Positions 55,967 to 64,000 of a stretch of 64,000 nucleotides of DNA are shown piece after piece. Source of the DNA: Nostocales cyanobacterium LEGE 12452 (GTDB lineage: Bacteria > Cyanobacteriota > Cyanobacteriia > Cyanobacteriales > Nostocaceae); assembly GCA_015206945.1 (NCBI GenBank), contig JADEXV010000010.1, positions 1-64,000 on the forward strand. The letters are read 5' to 3'. The number at the start of each line of letters is the position of its first letter. Within the stretch, counting starts at the first letter, position 1. The position numbers and the translations under genes were made by a program. The notes beneath the pieces are model-generated. The model was given only the letters and a program-made list of their open reading frames with translations. It ran no database searches and was not told the DNA's origin.

Positions 55967-56755
55967 TCAAGATGCAGCCGATGCCAACCGCAATTTCTCG
56001 GCAGTCCGCAAAATCTGCCCCGCCAAAACTGCTGCACCAAAACCATTATCGATATTTACTACGCCTACTCCCGCAGCACAAGAGTTAAGCATTGTCAATA
56101 GAGGTGCTAAACCACCAAAACTTGCGCCATAACCAATGCTGGTTGGTACGGCAATCACGGGACAACTCGCTAAACCTGCAACAACGCTGGGTAAAGCGCC
56201 TTCCATCCCCGCGACGACAATCAACACTGATGCTGATTCAATCAGATGGCGGTTACTTAATAAGCGGTGAATCCCAGCAACGCCAACATCCCAGAGACGC
56301 TGTACCTTAAAACCAGAAAGTTCAGCAGTGACAGCTGCTTCTTCAGCAACGGGTAAATCGGCGGTACCAGCAGAAAGAATGCCAATTTCACCCTGGAATT
56401 GTGGTTCGATGGAAGGGGGAGCGATCGCACAAATTCGCGCTGATTCGTAATATCGCAAACCATTAACTTTTGATTGCAGTGCGGTATAAACTGCTGGTTC
56501 AATGCGAGTTGCCATCACCACCGGGTTGCGGAGGCGCATCACTTCCATAATTTGAGCAATTTGCTCTGGAGTCTTACCAGGCCCCCAAATCACCTCTGGG
56601 AAACCTGTTCTTAGCTGGCGATGATGGTCAATTTTGGCAAACTCACCTACGGATTCATAAGTTAAGTCTTTGAGTGAGTCTAATGCCGTATCTGGCGTAA
56701 CTTTACCATTAGCAACCGCAACGAGTAGCGATCGCAAAGTTTTTTCATCGGTCAT
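55967..56755 (-). CDS. larB: Nickel-pincer cofactor biosynthesis protein LarB
   Basis: LarB (262 residues) carboxylates and hydrolyses nicotinic acid adenine dinucleotide to start synthesis of the nickel-pincer nucleotide cofactor. The C-terminal half is PurE-like: VVAGMEGALPSVVAGL, PVIAVPTSIGYGASFGGL and NIDNGFGAA. The N-terminal part has the DHHRQLRTGFPEVIWG-like segment conserved in the family. LarC and LarE are not in this window, although cyanobacteria often have them elsewhere. Start ATG at 56755 next to a CATTTGT heptamer repeat. Confidence 0.9.
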   Translation of the reverse strand: MTDEKTLRSLLVAVANGKVTPDTALDSLKDLTYESVGEFAKIDHHRQLRTGFPEVIWGPGKTPEQIAQIMEVMRLRNPVVMATRIEPAVYTALQSKVNGLRYYESARICAIAPPSIEPQFQGEIGILSAGTADLPVAEEAAVTAELSGFKVQRLWDVGVAGIHRLLSNRHLIESASVLIVVAGMEGALPSVVAGLASCPVIAVPTSIGYGASFGGLAPLLTMLNSCAAGVGVVNIDNGFGAAVLAGQILRTAEKLRLASAAS

Positions 56756-56790
56756 TTGTCATTTGTCCTTTGTCATTTGTCATTTATTTT
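56753..56790. repeat. Heptamer repeat CATTTGT
   Basis: Five units of CATTTGT, one with the variant CCTTTGT, follow directly on the larB start codon. It is another STRR with the start codon embedded at its edge, as at 4335. Confidence 0.7.
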
Positions 56791-56820
56791 TATCTACAAT
56801 TAATTACCAATGACTAATGA

Positions 56821-58602
56821 CTAATTTGTTATTTTTATTTCATGAATGTTCCAGAATGCGCCACCAAGTGCAGAGTATTGAATACCTTCAAAGCGATTAC
56901 GTACTGCTGACATTGATAAAGCATTAACTAGATAAATAAACGGTAAATTTTCTTGGGTAATTTTTTGGGTTTCGGCATAAATTTCTTTCCGCTTTGCTGG
57001 ATCTAATTCCCTTGCTCCTTGAATGTATAACTTAGCAATTTCTGCTTCCCAAGGAGCTACTTCCCAACCTTGAATTGGCTTTTGTCCTGCTTGGGGTTTT
57101 TGATTAAACATGTGTAATCCACCTTCAGGAGACCAGACATTAGCCCCATCATTTGGTTCTAAACCACCGGTCAAACCCAGCATAGAAACTTCCCAGTCTA
57201 ATGAATTTGATAGCTTATCTGTGTAAGTATTCCATGCCAGAGGAGTAAAATCAACTTGAATACCAATTTTACTCAAGTCTTGTTTAATCTGCGATCCAAT
57301 TGCTTCGCGGATTTTGTTACCAGCATTGGTGAGCAATGAGAAGCGGACGCGGTTTCCTCGATCATCAATTAGTTGGTTGTTGTTATATTTGAATCCTGCT
57401 TTTAGTAGCAGTTCCTTCGCCTTTTGTATATTGTAGTTATAAACTTTTAGACCTTCTTCTGGTGACAAATAATAAGGGCTTTGCACAGAAATTGGCGAAT
57501 TTTGTGGTTTACCTAAGCCACGAAAAGTGTTGTTAATCATTGTTTGTCGGTCAATTGCATAGGCTACTGCCTGCCGAAATTCTACAGTATTAAACCAACG
57601 CGACTTTACGGGATCAACCAGCGGTTTTCCATCCCTTTTACCTTTATTCAAATTGAACAAAATAAACGTCGTACCAGTAGCTGGGCCACCATTAAAAATT
57701 TGGAAATTTCCCTGATCTTCTTGCACCTTTAGCAAAGAAAAGTAATCTGGTGAGACTCCTACAGTATCTAACCCGCCAGAACGAAATTGCAGCAAGGATG
57801 TATCTGTCGATTCCACAATTTGCCAGACAACTCGTTCAATATAAGGCTGGGATTCGCCTTTTGGCCCTTTGCGCCAATAGTAGGGGTTGCGCCTGAAAAC
57901 TACACGCTGGCTTGTGTCGTAGCGCTCTAGCTTGTAAGGGCCATTAACGATAATTTGATCTGGAGGAGTATCAACACCCCACTTTGATAAAAATATGGGC
58001 TTACCCTCTTGGTCTTTTGTCTTGATAAACGGTTCTAGGGTATGTGCAGGTAAAATTGGTAGTCCTAAAGTTCCTAAGAATGGTGCGAATGGTTCTGGAG
58101 TCGTAAATTCAATCCGTTGATCATCGATTTTTCGTACCTTTGGCAATGCCCGACTTTCACCAATCCGTAGCACATCTCTAGCATCTGCGGGAATCGCTTC
58201 GTTAAGATAAATATCGTTGAAGGTAAATACTACATCATCGGCTGTTAAAGGCTTGCCATCAGACCATTTCAATCCCTGGCGTAGAGTAAAAACAAACCGT
58301 AATTTGTCATCCGAAATTTCCCAAGATTCCGCTAAAGAAGGTTCGATTTTCCCACTTATGGGGTTTTCAGTAGTTAATCCTTCATAAATCAAAGGAAAAA
58401 CATTCGGAGATTCCTGACTGAGAGGATAATTAAAAGTTTTGGGATCACTGAGAATAGCACTTACTAATTGTGGTACTTGAGCAGTTGCACTTTTGAAGTT
58501 AGCTGGGTTGCAGGCGGTAAGTGTAAGTGCTGTTGCTGAAGTTAGAATTATTGGCAACCAAAAACGTTTAATTACCAGAAATATTTTTCTAAAAACTTTC
58601 AT
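56821..58602 (-). CDS. Peptide/nickel-type ABC transporter substrate-binding lipoprotein (family 5)
   Basis: This 593-residue SBP_bac_5 protein has a signal peptide and lipobox LTAC with Cys31. The family motif 'W.fsDGkpLTADDVVFTF' appears near residue 112. FRQAVAYAIDRQTM, PISVQSPYYL and a C-terminal region of the DppA/OppA type follow. It binds an oligopeptide or a related solute in the periplasm for an ABC importer. No permease or ATPase genes are adjacent, so it is an orphan receptor here. It lies between ispF and larB, which have no functional link. Confidence 0.9.
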   Translation of the reverse strand: MKVFRKIFLVIKRFWLPIILTSATALTLTACNPANFKSATAQVPQLVSAILSDPKTFNYPLSQESPNVFPLIYEGLTTENPISGKIEPSLAESWEISDDKLRFVFTLRQGLKWSDGKPLTADDVVFTFNDIYLNEAIPADARDVLRIGESRALPKVRKIDDQRIEFTTPEPFAPFLGTLGLPILPAHTLEPFIKTKDQEGKPIFLSKWGVDTPPDQIIVNGPYKLERYDTSQRVVFRRNPYYWRKGPKGESQPYIERVVWQIVESTDTSLLQFRSGGLDTVGVSPDYFSLLKVQEDQGNFQIFNGGPATGTTFILFNLNKGKRDGKPLVDPVKSRWFNTVEFRQAVAYAIDRQTMINNTFRGLGKPQNSPISVQSPYYLSPEEGLKVYNYNIQKAKELLLKAGFKYNNNQLIDDRGNRVRFSLLTNAGNKIREAIGSQIKQDLSKIGIQVDFTPLAWNTYTDKLSNSLDWEVSMLGLTGGLEPNDGANVWSPEGGLHMFNQKPQAGQKPIQGWEVAPWEAEIAKLYIQGARELDPAKRKEIYAETQKITQENLPFIYLVNALSMSAVRNRFEGIQYSALGGAFWNIHEIKITN

Positions 58603-58663
58603 AGTTTCAAATTTATTTCCATCTTAATCAGTCTGAAATATCTTTATCAGAAGCTAAAAAAAG

Positions 58664-59149
58664 TTATTCTGAAGCAACTAGTAAGACAACTGCATAAGCA
58701 CATATACCTTCTTCCCGTCCAACGGGGCCTAATTTTTCGTTGGTGGTAGCTTTGATACCAATTTGATTTTGTTGTAATTCTAAAACTGCCGCTAGTTTGT
58801 CGCGCATGTTGTAAATATGCGGTTTTAACTTTGGACGTTCTGCTACTACTACCGAGTCAATATTTCCCACCTGCCAACCTTGATCCCGAATCAGTTGATG
58901 TACTTGATTTAATAGTACTAAACTATCTGCTCCTGCCCATTTGGGATCGCTAGGAGGAAAATAATGACCAATATCCCCCAAGGATAATGCCCCAAGCATG
59001 GCATCCATAATCGCATGGGTAAGTACATCAGCGTCACTATGCCCCAATAAACCCAGTTCATGGGGAATTTTAATTCCACCTAAAATCAAAGCGCGATCGC
59101 TCACCAGTTGGTGAATATCGTAGCCATTACCAATACGAATTTTTGTCAT
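58664..59149 (-). CDS. ispF: 2-C-methyl-D-erythritol 2,4-cyclodiphosphate synthase
   Basis: IspF (161 residues) makes MEcPP in the MEP isoprenoid pathway. The zinc and substrate motifs are [10 protein letters not shown] (with Asp and His), [15 protein letters not shown] near residue 36-50 and [13 protein letters not shown] near 60. The C-terminus is [15 protein letters not shown]. The start at 59149 is 32 bp after the trmD stop, so the two form an operon. Function secure. Confidence 0.96.
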   Translation of the reverse strand: MTKIRIGNGYDIHQLVSDRALILGGIKIPHELGLLGHSDADVLTHAIMDAMLGALSLGDIGHYFPPSDPKWAGADSLVLLNQVHQLIRDQGWQVGNIDSVVVAERPKLKPHIYNMRDKLAAVLELQQNQIGIKATTNEKLGPVGREEGICAYAVVLLVASE

Positions 59150-59181
59150 TTGTTCAGTTGTCAGTTGTCATTTGTCAGGAG

Positions 59182-59916
59182 TTATAAATTATTCTCTTCT
59201 CCCTGCTCCCCTGCTCCTCTGCTCCTCTGCTCCCCCTGCTTCAATTTCTCCAAGAGATCGGGGCGGCGATCGCGGGTTTTTTGAATTTGTTGTTCGTAAC
59301 GCCACTTTGCGATCGCGGCATGATTCCCACTGAGCAAAACATCAGGCACTTTCAAACCGCGAAAATTCGCAGGGCGAGTATATTGGGGATAGTCCAATAA
59401 CCCTTCTTCAAAACTTTCTGCTATGAGGGACTCAGTTTTGGCAACGGTTCCTGGGAGCAGGCGCACGACGCCATTAATCAAAGCCATTGCTGGAATTTCC
59501 CCACCAGTCAGAATAAAATCGCCCAAAGATACTTCACGAGTTACCAAATGTAGCACCCTCTCATCAACTCCTTCGTAATGCCCACAAATAACTACTAACT
59601 GGTCATAATTTGTCACCAATTCTTTCAAAAGAGGTTGATTAATTGTTTGACCCTGTGGACTCATCAAAATTACTTCTCTTCGGGGTAGAATCGGCAGCGA
59701 CTCCACAGCGGAAAAAATAGGTTCTGGTTTCATTAGCATCCCAACACCGCCGCCGTAGGGTTCATCATCTACTTTTCGGTGCTTGTCAGTGGTAAAGTCC
59801 CGTGGATTAACCAGATGCACTTCGGCAATCTGTTTGGCTAAGGCTTTACCCAGCAGCCCAGAATTGAGAACAGAGTTAAAACAGTCAGGAAAAAGCGTAA
59901 CTATATCAAAGCGCAC
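59182..59916 (-). CDS. trmD: tRNA (guanine37-N1)-methyltransferase TrmD
   Basis: TrmD (244 residues) methylates G37 of tRNAs using SAM with a trefoil-knot fold. Conserved motifs include MRFDIVTLFPDCF, PYGGGVGMLMKPEP, ICGHYEGVDERV and GDFILTGGEIPAM. The last 20 residues (KQGEQRSRGAGEQGEENN) are coded by octamer tandem repeats and differ from typical TrmD ends, apparently a repeat-derived tail. First gene of the trmD-ispF pair. Function secure. Confidence 0.95.
   Translation of the reverse strand: MRFDIVTLFPDCFNSVLNSGLLGKALAKQIAEVHLVNPRDFTTDKHRKVDDEPYGGGVGMLMKPEPIFSAVESLPILPRREVILMSPQGQTINQPLLKELVTNYDQLVVICGHYEGVDERVLHLVTREVSLGDFILTGGEIPAMALINGVVRLLPGTVAKTESLIAESFEEGLLDYPQYTRPANFRGLKVPDVLLSGNHAAIAKWRYEQQIQKTRDRRPDLLEKLKQGEQRSRGAGEQGEENNL
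59202..59240. repeat. Octamer repeat (CTGCTCCC/CTGCTCCT) inside the trmD 3' end
   Basis: Five octamer units with slight variation lie inside the coding region and specify the TrmD tail on the minus strand. The same octamer occurs at the left edge of the window. Confidence 0.7.
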
Positions 59917-60454
59917 AGTTATTCGTATTCGAGGACACTAATCTTAAATTTGAATGTCTAGCAAACATCAGCAAGCCAAGGCCGGGTTAAACTCCAGTTA
60001 AACTTTATCAATAGTATCTAAAACTACCGGACCTCCAAGATTTTAGATGGGATCAAAAGTTTTTCTAATTACTTAATTTATGTTTAAATGTTGTCACAAC
60101 TACATTTAAATTAATAATCATATCAAGTTAACAACTTCCAGGATGCATCGAGCCAGCCTCAGAAAAAAGCGTAGTCTTAACTGCTCATCCCCAACCCTAA
60201 AGGGGGAATCTAGCCACATAAAGACTATTTTGCCCTGCTGCAAGTGGACAGGTGAAAAACAAGGCGCTGGCTTTGAGGAATGAGAACAAACACGTTTAGA
60301 CTGAGGCAACGCAAGCGTTAAGCGAGAATTTGGAGAGTGGCTTTCCCCAGTTCCAAACTTCCAAAAAGTGTCCTCTCAAAGAAGCAAAGCGCAAAAACTA
60401 TCAGGCAACTGAACCTTGTTAAATTCACCTGAAGTTGTTGACAGGAGAACCAAA
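59917..60454. other. Divergent spacer between trmD and cphB
   Basis: The spacer is about 540 bp and AT-rich near trmD. It includes a CCCCAACCCTAAAGGGGGAATCTAGC block near 60188, typical of Nostoc repeats. It must hold the promoter of the cphBA operon. I cannot identify a specific NtcA site. Confidence 0.4.
60443..60447 (+). promoter_or_regulatory. Shine-Dalgarno fixing the cphB start
   Basis: AGGAG, seven bases before the ATG at 60455, decides this start over the upstream TTG at 60416. Confidence 0.65.
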
Positions 60455-61318
60455 ATGCCGCAATTACAAGCTAAATCGCTAGAAATGAGGACACCCCAAG
60501 CAACTAAAACCGCCGTTCTGGTTATCGGAGGTGCAGAAGATAAAGTTCATGGGCGCGAAATCCTACGAACTTTTTTTGGACGCGCCGGTGCTAGTAAGGC
60601 TTATATTACAATTATTCCATCTGCCTCTCGCGAACCTGCCATCATTGGTGGTCGGTATATTCGCATTTTTGAAGAAATGGGTGCCCAGAAGGTAGAGATT
60701 TTAGACATCCGCGAACGAGAACAGTGTGAAGCCTCCCAGATCAAAGCATCCTTAGAAGCCTGTAGTGGGGTATTTTTGACAGGAGGAGACCAGCTGCGTC
60801 TTTGTGGCGTATTGGCAGATACGCCAGCAATGGAAATTATTCGCCAGCGGGTGAGGGCGGGGCAACTTACCTTAGCAGGCACCAGTGCAGGAGCGGCGGT
60901 GATGGGGCATCACATGATTGCTGGCGGCGGTAGTGGAGAGACGCCCAATCGTTCCCTAGTGGATATGGCAACGGGTTTGGGATTTATTCCGGAAGTAATC
61001 GTTGACCAACATTTTCACAACCGTAATCGAATGGGGCGACTGATTAGTGCGATCTCAGCTCATCCCGATCGCTTAGGTATTGGCATTGACGAAGATACAT
61101 GTGCTGTGTTTGAACGTGATGGTTGGCTACAAGTTATGGGTAAAGGCAGTGTCACCATTGTCGATCCCACTGAGTTGACCCATACCAACGAACCCCATGT
61201 CGGTGCTAATGAACCGTTAACCGTACATAATTTACGTCTCCATATCCTCAGCTACGGCGATCGCTTCCACTTGTACCAGCGGACTGTATTGCCTGCTGTA
61301 CACCGAATCTCCAGCTGA
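60455..61318 (+). CDS. cphB: Cyanophycinase
   Basis: CphB (287 residues from the ATG at 60455) is a serine peptidase of the S51 family that cuts cyanophycin to beta-Asp-Arg dipeptides. The nucleophile motif GTSAGAAVMG is at about residue 143-152. VFLTGGDQLRL precedes it, and DQHFHNRNRMGRL contains conserved His residues. AGGAG lies seven bases before the chosen ATG; an in-frame TTG at 60416 would add 13 residues without support. It is followed after 174 bp by cphA, the usual cyanobacterial order, so the stored nitrogen polymer is both made and degraded from one locus. Confidence 0.95.
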   Translation: MPQLQAKSLEMRTPQATKTAVLVIGGAEDKVHGREILRTFFGRAGASKAYITIIPSASREPAIIGGRYIRIFEEMGAQKVEILDIREREQCEASQIKASLEACSGVFLTGGDQLRLCGVLADTPAMEIIRQRVRAGQLTLAGTSAGAAVMGHHMIAGGGSGETPNRSLVDMATGLGFIPEVIVDQHFHNRNRMGRLISAISAHPDRLGIGIDEDTCAVFERDGWLQVMGKGSVTIVDPTELTHTNEPHVGANEPLTVHNLRLHILSYGDRFHLYQRTVLPAVHRISS

Positions 61319-61492
61319 CGGGATAGAGTATCTGAGGTTACACTGAGTTGACCGCACATTTATTATTTCTTACCGTAGAAAAATGATAAGAATACCATGT
61401 AAAAAGAAAAAACTGTTTCTAACGAACAGTTTAGCGGTCAATTCCAGTAAGAAACTAGAATTTTGGTTCCGAATCTCCATCTACCTATTCCC

Positions 61493-64000
61493 ATGAGAAT
61501 CCTCAAGATCCAGACATTACGCGGCCCAAACTATTGGAGCATTCGACGCCACAAACTGATCGTCATGCGCCTCGATTTAGAAACCCTTGGTGAGACGCCC
61601 TCGAATGAAATCCCTGGCTTTTATGAAGGATTAGTTGAGGCGCTGCCAAGTCTGGAGGGTCACTATTGTTCGCCTGGCTGTCGCGGTGGTTTTCTGATGC
61701 GAGTCAAAGAAGGCACTATGATCGGCCATATAGTAGAACACGTAGCCTTAGAACTCCAAGAATTAGCTGGTATGCATGTCGGCTTTGGTCGCACCCGCGA
61801 AACTGCCACACCCGGAATTTACCAAGTAGTAATCGAATATCTGAATGAGGAAGCGGGACGTTACGCTGGACGAGCCGCAGTACGGCTGTGCCAGAGTATC
61901 GTTGATCGAGGCCGTTATCCCAAAGCAGAACTAGAGCAAGATATCCAAGACCTGAAAGACTTCACCCGTGATGCTTCCTTAGGCCCTTCTACGGAAGCGA
62001 TCGTCAAAGAAGCAGAAAAAAGAGGTATTCCCTGGATGTCCTTGGAAGCCCGCTTTTTGATTCAGCTAGGCTACGGCGTCAACCAGAAGCGGATGCAGGC
62101 GACAATGACTGATAACACCAGCATTCTGGGCGTAGAACTAGCTTGCGATAAAGAAGCTACTAAACGCATCCTCGCTGCTGCTGGTGCGCCAGTACCCAGA
62201 GGTACAGTAATCAACTTTTTAGACGACTTAGAACAAGCCATTGAATTCGTTGGTGGCTATCCCATTGTGATCAAGCCTCTGGATGGTAATCACGGACGGG
62301 GGATTACCATTGATATCAGAACTTGGGAAGAAGCTGAAGCCGGATATGAAGCTGCCAGACAAGTTTCCCGGTCGATTATTGTCGAAAGATATTATGTTGG
62401 GCGCGACCACAGGGTACTGGTGGTAAATGGCAAAGTAGTAGCAGTAGCCGAACGTGTCCCGGCTCATGTCATTGGCAATGGCAGATCCACCATTGCCGAA
62501 CTGATTGAAGAAACAAACCTTGACCCGAATCGCGGTGAAGGACATGATAACGTCCTGACCAAAATTGAACTAGACCGCACTAGCTACCAGTTGCTAGAAA
62601 GGCAAGGTTACACCCTAAATAGCGTGCCACCCAAGGGCACTATTTGTTATCTCAGGGCAACAGCCAACTTGAGTACAGGTGGTAGTGCCGTTGACCGTAC
62701 CGATGAAATTCACCCAGAAAATCTTTGGTTGGCACAACGAGTAGTCAAAATAATCGGTTTGGATATCGCTGGACTCGATATCGTCACCACAGATATTAGC
62801 CGTCCTCTGCGGGAAGTAGATGGCGTGATTGTTGAAGTTAACGCTGCTCCCGGTTTTCGGATGCACGTTGCCCCAAGTGTGGGTATTCCCCGCAACGTCG
62901 CTGGTGCAGTAATGGATATGCTGTTTCCTAACGAGCAATCTAGCCAAATTCCCATCCTCAGCATCACGGGTACTAATGGTAAAACCACAACTACTCGACT
63001 ACTAGCACATATTTATAAACAGACTGGCAAAGTAGTAGGTTATACTACTACCGATGGAACATACATCGGTGATTACTTAGTAGAAGCTGGTGATAATACA
63101 GGTCCCCAAAGTGCTCACGTCATCCTCCAAGATCCTACAGTAGAAGTAGCAGTACTGGAAACAGCTCGCGGTGGCATTCTCCGCTCTGGATTGGGCTTTG
63201 AAGCCGCAAATGTGGGGGTGGTATTGAATGTAGCATCCGACCATTTAGGAATCGGCGATATAGATACCATTGAGCAGTTAGCTAATCTCAAGAGCGTAGT
63301 AGCGGAAGCTGTATTCCCTGATGGTTATGCGGTACTTAACGCCGACGATCGCCGCGTCGCTGCTATGTCAGAAAAAACTAAAGCTAATATTGCTTACTTC
63401 ACCATGAACCCCGATTCGGAATTAGTGCGGAAGCACATCCAAAAGGGTGGAGTAGCGGCAGTATATGAAAATGGCTATTTGTCAATTGTTAAAGGTGATT
63501 GGACACACCGCATAGAAAGAGCCGAAAATATACCTTTAACAATGGGCGGACGCGCGCCGTTTATGATTGCCAACGCTTTAGCAGCAAGTTTGGCAGCGTT
63601 TGTGCAAAACGTCACAATTGAGCAGATTCGTGCTGGTTTGAAGACCTTCCGGGCTTCAGTTAGCCAAACGCCAGGACGAATGAATCTATTTAATTTAGGC
63701 AACTACCACGCTTTGGTGGACTATGCCCACAATGCAGCTAGTTACGAAGCTGTAGGTTCCTTTGTACGGAACTGGACTACAGGACAACGGATTGGCGTAA
63801 TTGGTGGTCCAGGCGATCGCCGTGACGAAGACTTTGTTACTTTGGGCAAATTAGCAGCACAAATTTTTGATTACATCATCATCAAAGAAGACGATGACAC
63901 ACGGGGACGGGCACGGGGATCAGCCGCCCAATTGATTATTCAAGGCATCACGGAAGTTAAGCCTGATAGCCGCTATGAATCAATTTTGGATGAAACCCAA
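61493..64000 (+). CDS. cphA: Cyanophycin synthetase (3' end cut by window edge)
   Basis: 836 codons of CphA are present and the frame is open to the right edge, so the gene is partial; the usual length is about 900. CphA builds the Asp-Arg polymer cyanophycin. In order there is an N-terminal domain (about 1-160), an ATP-grasp domain (about 220-480, with IVIKPLDGNHGRGI and VEVNAAPGFRMH), and a Mur-ligase-like domain from about 490 with the P-loop ITGTNGKTTTTR. VDYAHNAASYEAV follows near residue 742. ATG at 61493. It forms an operon with cphB. Confidence 0.95.
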   Translation, partial: MRILKIQTLRGPNYWSIRRHKLIVMRLDLETLGETPSNEIPGFYEGLVEALPSLEGHYCSPGCRGGFLMRVKEGTMIGHIVEHVALELQELAGMHVGFGRTRETATPGIYQVVIEYLNEEAGRYAGRAAVRLCQSIVDRGRYPKAELEQDIQDLKDFTRDASLGPSTEAIVKEAEKRGIPWMSLEARFLIQLGYGVNQKRMQATMTDNTSILGVELACDKEATKRILAAAGAPVPRGTVINFLDDLEQAIEFVGGYPIVIKPLDGNHGRGITIDIRTWEEAEAGYEAARQVSRSIIVERYYVGRDHRVLVVNGKVVAVAERVPAHVIGNGRSTIAELIEETNLDPNRGEGHDNVLTKIELDRTSYQLLERQGYTLNSVPPKGTICYLRATANLSTGGSAVDRTDEIHPENLWLAQRVVKIIGLDIAGLDIVTTDISRPLREVDGVIVEVNAAPGFRMHVAPSVGIPRNVAGAVMDMLFPNEQSSQIPILSITGTNGKTTTTRLLAHIYKQTGKVVGYTTTDGTYIGDYLVEAGDNTGPQSAHVILQDPTVEVAVLETARGGILRSGLGFEAANVGVVLNVASDHLGIGDIDTIEQLANLKSVVAEAVFPDGYAVLNADDRRVAAMSEKTKANIAYFTMNPDSELVRKHIQKGGVAAVYENGYLSIVKGDWTHRIERAENIPLTMGGRAPFMIANALAASLAAFVQNVTIEQIRAGLKTFRASVSQTPGRMNLFNLGNYHALVDYAHNAASYEAVGSFVRNWTTGQRIGVIGGPGDRRDEDFVTLGKLAAQIFDYIIIKEDDDTRGRARGSAAQLIIQGITEVKPDSRYESILDETQ

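Overview
The window is chromosomal DNA from a filamentous, most likely heterocyst-forming and hormogonium-forming cyanobacterium of the Nostocales (Nostoc or a close relative). The octamer GCGATCGC (HIP1) recurs throughout. The spacers are full of heptamer and octamer tandem repeats and of palindromic repeats typical of Nostoc-type genomes. The gene content also fits: a cyanophycinase/cyanophycin synthetase pair, two adjacent flavodiiron genes, a hormogonium polysaccharide (hps) locus, and several cyanobacterial families of unknown function. I found no tRNA, rRNA, CRISPR array, intact transposase gene or prophage. The assignments rest on motifs and family knowledge; no searches were run.

Layout. 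From 1 to 5.3 kb, on the minus strand, lie leucyl aminopeptidase, an EcsC/DUF697-like protein, an alpha/beta hydrolase and a PlsC-like acyltransferase. From 5.6 to 10.9 kb, on the plus strand, lie metG, a LabA-like NYN protein translationally coupled to an LptC-like lipoprotein, an InrS-type metal sensor and menH. A membrane-anchored lysozyme-like protein is on the minus strand at 11 kb. From 12.4 to 21.2 kb, on the plus strand, lie an HpsJ-family protein with a glycosyltransferase, a DUF502 protein, nusB, ftsY and a GAF-PP2C phosphatase. From 21.7 to 26 kb there is an ankyrin-repeat protein and several small housekeeping or unknown genes.

From 26.2 to 37.5 kb, on the minus strand, is the main accessory block. 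It holds one very large prepilin-like protein (HpsA), three pseudopilins (HpsB-D), three family 2 glycosyltransferases (HpsE-G) and a further prepilin. By analogy with Nostoc punctiforme, this set makes and exports the polysaccharide that hormogonia need for gliding. The HpsJ/glycosyltransferase pair at 12-14 kb may be a detached part of the same pathway.

From 38.2 to 64 kb genes are mostly metabolic: clpB, gloA, eno, argC, ribBA, flv1/flv3 (probably the heterocyst B-type pair), coaX, a hydrolase, a NUDIX protein, a small basic protein, argH, larB, a peptide-type binding lipoprotein, ispF, trmD, cphB, and cphA cut by the right edge.

The points most worth a second look are: the predicted catalytic cysteine of ArgC reads as serine; a 42-bp hairpin repeat family occurs at two loci 45 kb apart; a compact multi-hairpin element lies in the ftsY spacer; a plant phytyl-ester-synthase-like hydrolase sits next to an acyltransferase; the lysozyme-like gene appears to start at CTG; and two strong stem-loops divide the hps operon.
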